Assembly: GCA_030633185.1 (NCBI GenBank)
Contig: DAOVTG010000086.1
Span: 1 to 9,255 of the forward strand
Source: Deltaproteobacteria bacterium
GTDB taxonomy: Bacteria; Desulfobacterota; Anaeroferrophillalia; Anaeroferrophillales; Tharpellaceae
Direction of reading: 5' to 3'
Length of the DNA stretch: 9,255 bases
A program made the translations under genes and the position numbers. This document shows, piece after piece, positions 5,532 to 9,255 of the stretch. The number at the start of each line of letters is the position of its first letter. Positions within the stretch are counted from its first letter, which is position 1. A model generated the notes under the pieces. The model was not told the DNA's origin. It was given only the letters and a program-made list of their open reading frames with translations, and ran no database searches.

Positions 5532-6845
5532 ATGCCTCAGATTGAAGCATTTAAGGGGGTCTACTACAACCCCGAAATTATCGACGACATGGCAAAGGTC
5601 ACGGCCCCACCCTATGACGTCATCACCGATCCTGTTAAAACCGAGCTTCTGAGCAATAGCCCATATAACGTAATCCGTTTAATTCTCGGCAAAGCTGCTC
5701 AAGAGATGGGTGGCAGTCGTCCTCAAAGCGAGTTCGAAGAGGCGGCTTCAACTTTTGCGCAGTGGCTCTCCGAAAAGGTTCTGATCAGTGATCTGGAACC
5801 GGCTCTCTACGACCTTGAGGAGGATTTCGAGGCGGTCGGCAAACGCTATTGTCGGCGTGGTTTTATTGGCCTGCTGAAACTGGAAGATGAGAAAAATGCT
5901 GTCCGTCCGCACGAAAAAACGATGCGCGCCCCCAAGGAAGACCGCCTTGAGCTGACCCGCCGTTGCCGAGCCAACTTTAGTCAGATCTTCACCCTTTACG
6001 AGGATAAAGAAAACCTCATTGAAAAGACTTTAAGCAAAGCCCGTCAACCTGAAACAATGCTCACCTTTACAGAAGACGGCATCACCCGCCGCCTCTGGCG
6101 GATCACCGATGCCAAAGCCATTGCCGCGGCCCAAACCCATCTCAAGGATCGAGAAATTTTTATCGCCGACGGCCATCATCGCTATGAAACCGCCCTTCTC
6201 TACCAACAAGAAAGACGGGCCGCGACCCCTTCAGCCGGGGAGAACCAACCTTGGGATTATGTTATGAGCTATTTCTCCAGCATGTCGAGTCCGGGCCTTG
6301 CGATTCTGCCGACTCATCGCCTGCTCTCAAATTTCCCGGCCCCGGATCCGGTTGAGCTCGAGAGCCACCTGGCGAAATACTTTACCATTGAAAAATGCGG
6401 TGCCAGCACCAATCGGGAGATTCCGAACCTGCTCGAGCGACTGGAGAAAAATGGTGACCACTCAAGCTTCATCTTTCTGGCCGAAAAACTTGCCGAGCCT
6501 CTGCTGCTGACTCTTAATAGAGAAGCCGCCGCTGAAATTCTCGACAAACTACCAACATCCCTGGCAGCCATTGATGTTTCAGTCTTGCAACAGCTTGTTT
6601 TTAATCATATTCTGGGAATCAGTTCAGCTGACATGGAACAGCAACACTACACCCGCTACACCCAGGATGCCGCCACCGCCATCAATGCCGTTCGCACCGG
6701 TGAGGCCCAAATCGCAGTTCTCCTTAAAGCAACCAAAATCGACCAGGTCAGAGAGGTTGCCCACCATGGCGAAAAGATGCCGCAAAAATCAACCTTCTTC
6801 TACCCCAAACTGGCAACCGGGTTATTGATCAACCGTCTCGATTAA
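5532..6845 (+). CDS. DUF1015 family protein
   Basis: 437 residues, full length for the DUF1015 family. Conserved segments include APPYDVI (25-31), SPYNVIRLILGK (43-54), RPHEKT near 129, FIADGHHRYETALLY (about 210-224, with Asp213, His215, His216) and the C-terminal GEKMPQKSTFFYPKLATGLL. The protein is soluble, with no signal peptide. The biochemical function is not established to my knowledge. The family is distantly tied to the ParB/sulfiredoxin-like fold and in some genomes sits beside serine-biosynthesis genes, so nucleotide-dependent kinase activity has been a reasonable guess; I do not assert it. The DGHHR segment looks like an active-site loop. The ATG at 5532 has GGGAG 8 bases upstream, lying within the repeat that duplicates this site at 5355. 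It sits between the prenyltransferase and trmN6 genes, 11 bases before the latter, so it is probably co-transcribed with trmN6. Confidence 0.9.
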   Translation: MPQIEAFKGVYYNPEIIDDMAKVTAPPYDVITDPVKTELLSNSPYNVIRLILGKAAQEMGGSRPQSEFEEAASTFAQWLSEKVLISDLEPALYDLEEDFEAVGKRYCRRGFIGLLKLEDEKNAVRPHEKTMRAPKEDRLELTRRCRANFSQIFTLYEDKENLIEKTLSKARQPETMLTFTEDGITRRLWRITDAKAIAAAQTHLKDREIFIADGHHRYETALLYQQERRAATPSAGENQPWDYVMSYFSSMSSPGLAILPTHRLLSNFPAPDPVELESHLAKYFTIEKCGASTNREIPNLLERLEKNGDHSSFIFLAEKLAEPLLLTLNREAAAEILDKLPTSLAAIDVSVLQQLVFNHILGISSADMEQQHYTRYTQDAATAINAVRTGEAQIAVLLKATKIDQVREVAHHGEKMPQKSTFFYPKLATGLLINRLD

Positions 6846-6856
6846 ATTAAATAATT

Positions 6857-7549
6857 ATGACAACCTCCCTGGAAAAGCCGCCGAACTATGATCTCGAAAT
6901 CGAGCAGCCTGAAAATGGTTACCGCTACAATCAGGATCCCTTTCTTCTGACCCAATTCATTAACCGACACTACGACCAATGGCGGGATCACCTTAATGGC
7001 GAAAGCCTCGATCTGGGCACCGGGGTCGGTATTTTGCCGCTCCTTTTAGCCCGTGATTTAGCAACCGTCAGCTTCACCGGTATCGAGATTCAGAGCGACC
7101 TGGCAGCATTGGCAACCGCCAATGTCAAACGCAACCAATTATGCGACCGTATTGAAATCATCACGGCTGACTACCGTGATTTAAGCGAAAAATCAGGCTT
7201 TGCCGGTCGCTTCAAGGCTGTCGTCTGCAACCCTCCTTACTATCCGGCTGCCGGAGGCCGCCTTAATCATTGCCCGCAAAAACGCCTCGCCCGACACGAA
7301 CTGGCCGGCGACCTTGAAAACCTGGCCCGAGCCGCAGCATTTTTCTTAGCCGACCGAGGGCTCTTCATCTTGATCTTTCCGGCTGAACGGCTGACCGAAC
7401 TTATTACTCATCTTAAAGCCGTAAAACTTGAGCCAAAACACCTCCAGTTCATCCACCCCAAACACTCCGACAGGGCCGGGATGCTGCTTCTTGCGGCCCG
7501 CAAAAACGGCGCTTCGGGTATCATTATCGAAAACCCACTGATGATTTAA
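6857..7549 (+). CDS. TrmN6-like tRNA (adenine-N6) methyltransferase
   Basis: 230 residues forming a single Rossmann-type SAM methyltransferase domain, similar to E. coli YfiC/TrmN6, which methylates adenine 37 of tRNA1(Val). The N-terminal EQPENGYRYNQDPFLLTQFI (16-35) is characteristic of this group. LDLGTGVGILPLLLA (51-65) is the SAM-binding motif I, and the acidic residue after strand 2 is in GIEIQ (Glu77). NPPYY (125-129) is the N6-adenine catalytic motif. The closing basic segment (QKRLARHE, about 145-152) fits RNA binding. The start is the only one possible because an in-frame stop lies at 6848-6850. No Shine-Dalgarno precedes it, so it probably relies on coupling to the DUF1015 stop 11 bases upstream. 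The exact tRNA target is inferred, since related enzymes also modify rRNA or protein glutamine. Confidence 0.85.
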   Translation: MTTSLEKPPNYDLEIEQPENGYRYNQDPFLLTQFINRHYDQWRDHLNGESLDLGTGVGILPLLLARDLATVSFTGIEIQSDLAALATANVKRNQLCDRIEIITADYRDLSEKSGFAGRFKAVVCNPPYYPAAGGRLNHCPQKRLARHELAGDLENLARAAAFFLADRGLFILIFPAERLTELITHLKAVKLEPKHLQFIHPKHSDRAGMLLLAARKNGASGIIIENPLMI

Positions 7550-7602
7550 CCAAGCCAAACCATAGCAACACTATTTATCGTCACCCAAAAGAGACTTTTT
7601 TT

Positions 7603-7631
7603 TTGACAGCCTCGCTATTTTACGCTATAGA
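7603..7631 (+). promoter_or_regulatory. Sigma70-type promoter for polyprenyl diphosphate synthase
   Basis: TTGACA (7603-7608), a 17-bp spacer and TATAGA (7626-7631; 4 of 6 consensus bases). The -35 is preceded by a run of nine T (7596-7604). Transcription would begin near 7638, giving a leader of about 68 bases. A second TTGACA at 7641 has no matching -10 box. Confidence 0.6.
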
Positions 7632-7705
7632 AGTGGGTTCTTGACAATCACTCGCGACAAAAACTAACCAACAACCTAAATTAAGAGTAAGCCCCGCCCA
7701 CATAT

Positions 7706-8692
7706 ATGTCCTCTTTCACTCATATCAATCAAGTTTTTGAACTCATCGAAGGTGAGCTCAAGGAGACCGAAGCCGCGTTCTCCCGCTATTTGGGCTCGGA
7801 TATCGCCCTGATTCCAAAAATCGGTGAACACATCATCTTGAGCGGCGGCAAACGGTTGCGCCCGGCTCTGCTGATTTTGACCTGCGGGATGCTCGGCGGC
7901 AACCGCAAAACCGCCACCCTGCTGGCGGCCGTCATTGAATTTATCCACACCGCAACCCTGCTTCATGACGATGTCGTCGACGAAGCCGACATGCGCCGCG
8001 GTCTGGCTGCCGCCAATACTATCTGGGGCAACGAAGCTTCAGTCTTGGTCGGCGACTTTCTCTTCGCCATGGCCTTTGATCTGGCCGTCGACCAAGGTTC
8101 ACTGATAACCCTAAAATCACTCTCCACGGCGACCAAAAGACTGGCTGAAGGCGAAATCCTTGAGCTCATGAAAACCGCCGACATCACTACCACCGAAGAT
8201 GATTACATCAAGATAATTGATGGCAAAACCGCCATCCTGATGGCAACTGCCAGCGAGATCGGGGCCATTATTGCCGATGTCGAACCCGGTCTCAGGGAGA
8301 AAATGAAAGAGTTTGGTCACTGTCTGGGAATCGCCTTTCAGATGATTGACGACATCCTCGATTACAACTCCTGCGAGGAAGACCTAGGTAAAACCATCGG
8401 CATTGACCTGGAAGAGGGTAAAGTCACCTTGCCCTTGATTCACACCCTGCAACAAGCAAACCCCGAGGAGCAAGAACGAATTAAGGAGATCATTACCTCG
8501 GACTATGTCAAACGCCAGGACTTTGATTTTGTCCATACACTGCTGAAAAACTATCAGAGCCTTGAGTACACCAGCCGCAAAGCCGACAAATACTTAAAAA
8601 GAGCTCATGCTATCCTGGATCAACTTCCGGGATCACCGGAAAGAGAAGCCCTGCACTTTATCACCGATTATATCCTGAACCGGGATCGTTAA
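7706..8692 (+). CDS. Trans-polyprenyl diphosphate synthase (IspB-like)
   Basis: 328 residues, near the length of E. coli IspB (323). It condenses isopentenyl diphosphate units onto farnesyl or geranylgeranyl diphosphate to make the long all-trans tail of respiratory quinones, in the cytosol. Visible motifs are GGKRLRP (47-53), the first Asp-rich motif LHDDVVDEADMRRG with Asp88, Asp89 and Asp92, GDFLF (116-120), and the second Asp-rich motif FQMIDDILDY with Asp215, Asp216 and Asp219. The HTATLLHDD context before the first motif is that of long-chain octaprenyl-type enzymes and not of short-chain IspA, but the exact chain length cannot be read. The ATG at 7706 lacks a clear Shine-Dalgarno, and no better start aligns with the family. 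It has its own promoter. Together with the prenyltransferase at 4472 it makes a coherent quinone tail pathway. Confidence 0.92.
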   Translation: MSSFTHINQVFELIEGELKETEAAFSRYLGSDIALIPKIGEHIILSGGKRLRPALLILTCGMLGGNRKTATLLAAVIEFIHTATLLHDDVVDEADMRRGLAAANTIWGNEASVLVGDFLFAMAFDLAVDQGSLITLKSLSTATKRLAEGEILELMKTADITTTEDDYIKIIDGKTAILMATASEIGAIIADVEPGLREKMKEFGHCLGIAFQMIDDILDYNSCEEDLGKTIGIDLEEGKVTLPLIHTLQQANPEEQERIKEIITSDYVKRQDFDFVHTLLKNYQSLEYTSRKADKYLKRAHAILDQLPGSPEREALHFITDYILNRDR

Positions 8693-8765
8693 AAATTCTA
8701 ATTTTTATTACTTTTATTTAGCAATTACTCAAAATTCAAGACCAACGATTAAGGAGAAATCAAAA

Positions 8766-9089
8766 ATGTCAGAAAATGTTACGCAGGTTACCGATGAAAG
8801 TTTCGCCGAATTGCTGGTAAATTCCGACACCCCCATCATGATTGATTTTTATGCCACTTGGTGCGGCCCCTGTGCGGCGATTGCCCCGATACTCGACGAA
8901 TTTGCCGGAGAAAACAGTGATAAAGTCAAAATCGTCAAAATCAACGTTGATGAAAACCCTAAAACTCCGGCTAAATATGGGGTGCGTGGAATCCCGACCC
9001 TAATCCTCTTTAACCAGGGCAAAGAGGTTGACAAAGTTGTCGGCATGACCTCCAAGGACAACCTGAAAAAAATGCTGGCCGGGGTTTAA
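8766..9089 (+). CDS. trxA: Thioredoxin
   Basis: 107 residues, the classical thioredoxin length, covering one complete domain. The redox site is WCGPC (Trp32, Cys33, Cys36). The buried Asp27 and the cis-proline in GIPT (Pro77) are present, as in E. coli Trx1. There is no signal peptide, so it works in the cytosol, reducing disulfides with electrons from a thioredoxin reductase not seen here. AAGGAG lies 9 bases before the ATG. The 73-bp gap after the polyprenyl synthase is AT-rich and shows no clear promoter; it contains AAAAATT-CT-AATTTTT (8691-8706), which is too AT-rich to be a convincing terminator, so read-through is possible. Confidence 0.96.
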   Translation: MSENVTQVTDESFAELLVNSDTPIMIDFYATWCGPCAAIAPILDEFAGENSDKVKIVKINVDENPKTPAKYGVRGIPTLILFNQGKEVDKVVGMTSKDNLKKMLAGV

Positions 9090-9147
9090 AGCACAATGAA
9101 CTAAAATCGATTATCGACGTCAACTGTTTACCCAGGAATGAAAAACC

Positions 9148-9255
9148 ATGTCCAGATTTTTCACTCGTAAAGCCCCTTGTAACGGTTTTATTGCAGCCTG
9201 CTTGATTCTATTCATCGCCGCCATGTTCACCGGTTGCGGCGATTCCGGATCGAAA
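9148..9255 (+). CDS. Probable lipoprotein, 3' end missing
   Basis: The frame from the ATG at 9148 stays open to the window edge (36 codons). It reads as a signal peptide: basic residues (Arg3, Arg7, Lys8), a hydrophobic core about 14-27, then FTGC-GDSGS with Cys30 as the candidate lipidated residue. Phe at position -3 of the lipobox is less common than Leu, but Thr-Gly-Cys fits. Attachment to the inner or outer membrane after lipidation would be expected. AGGA lies about 10 bases upstream. It follows trxA after 58 bp on the same strand, so it may share its transcript. The mature part is not present, so the family cannot be named. Confidence 0.65.
   Translation, partial: MSRFFTRKAPCNGFIAACLILFIAAMFTGCGDSGSK

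Larger units (their letters stand above)
5355..5532. repeat. Structured intergenic insert flanked by 17-bp direct repeats
   Basis: ATAGGGAGAAATATTCA occurs at 5355-5371 and again, identically, at 5516-5532. The second copy contains the ribosome binding site of the DUF1015 gene and the A of its ATG. Between the copies lie two further features: a second direct repeat, AGTTACAATA (5386-5395 and 5507-5516), and a 9-bp inverted repeat, TATTCAGGT (5366-5374) with ACCTGAATA (5499-5507). A long nested hairpin (5429-5475) and a small one (5403-5418) are inside. No coding sequence fits. A miniature, non-autonomous mobile element or dispersed palindromic repeat is likely; a structured leader RNA is the alternative. 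Confidence 0.55.

Noticed and set aside
7591..7604. T9 run after trmN6 as an intrinsic terminator
   Set aside because: Only a 3-bp GTC/GAC pairing precedes it; the run abuts the -35 box and is better seen as part of the promoter region.
7641..7669. Second TTGACA before the polyprenyl synthase gene as a promoter
   Set aside because: At 17-bp spacing the -10 position reads CTAACC, which does not resemble the consensus.
1..9255. CRISPR array, tRNA/rRNA gene, prophage, transposase or defence island
   Set aside because: No regularly spaced repeats, no RNA gene signature and no open frame matching such families were seen on either strand.

Overview
This 9.3 kb window is ordinary, densely packed bacterial chromosome, roughly half G+C. 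The gene set points to an anaerobic Gram-negative bacterium: a UbiA-type enzyme of the MqnP subgroup, a long-chain polyprenyl diphosphate synthase, HemW, PdxA, a V4R-domain protein and a small conserved cytosolic protein. From memory this combination resembles Desulfobacterota (former Deltaproteobacteria); that is inference, not proof. I see no phage, integrase, transposase, CRISPR, toxin or secretion genes.

Layout. Bases 3-425 (+) are the 3' part of a V4R-domain protein cut by the window edge. It converges on a leftward block (525-4360, - strand). In transcription order that block is pdxA (vitamin B6), an IclR-family regulator, a HemW-like radical SAM heme chaperone and a small conserved hypothetical protein. 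iclR has its own good sigma70-type promoter and a 5' leader with a hairpin and a tandem 11-bp repeat. hemW overlaps the iclR stop as CTGA, so a non-AUG start is implied. The small hypothetical gene has its own promoter-like site, centred on a 12-bp palindrome.

From the divergent gap 4361-4471 a rightward block runs to the right edge: UbiA/MqnP-like prenyltransferase, a DUF1015 protein, a TrmN6-like tRNA adenine-N6 methyltransferase, a polyprenyl diphosphate synthase (own promoter, 7603-7631), thioredoxin, and the start of a probable lipoprotein cut by the right edge. The prenyltransferase and the polyprenyl diphosphate synthase plausibly act in one pathway: one makes the isoprenoid tail and the other attaches it to the quinone head group.

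Nothing here amounts to a clear new multi-gene system. The observations most worth a second look are four: (1) hemW extended 39 codons upstream of its first conventional start, which restores its iron-sulfur motif; (2) a structured ~160-bp insert between the prenyltransferase and DUF1015 genes, flanked by a 17-bp direct repeat that duplicates the ribosome binding site; (3) a palindrome overlapping a promoter at 971-1011; (4) the repeat-bearing leader of the IclR gene.
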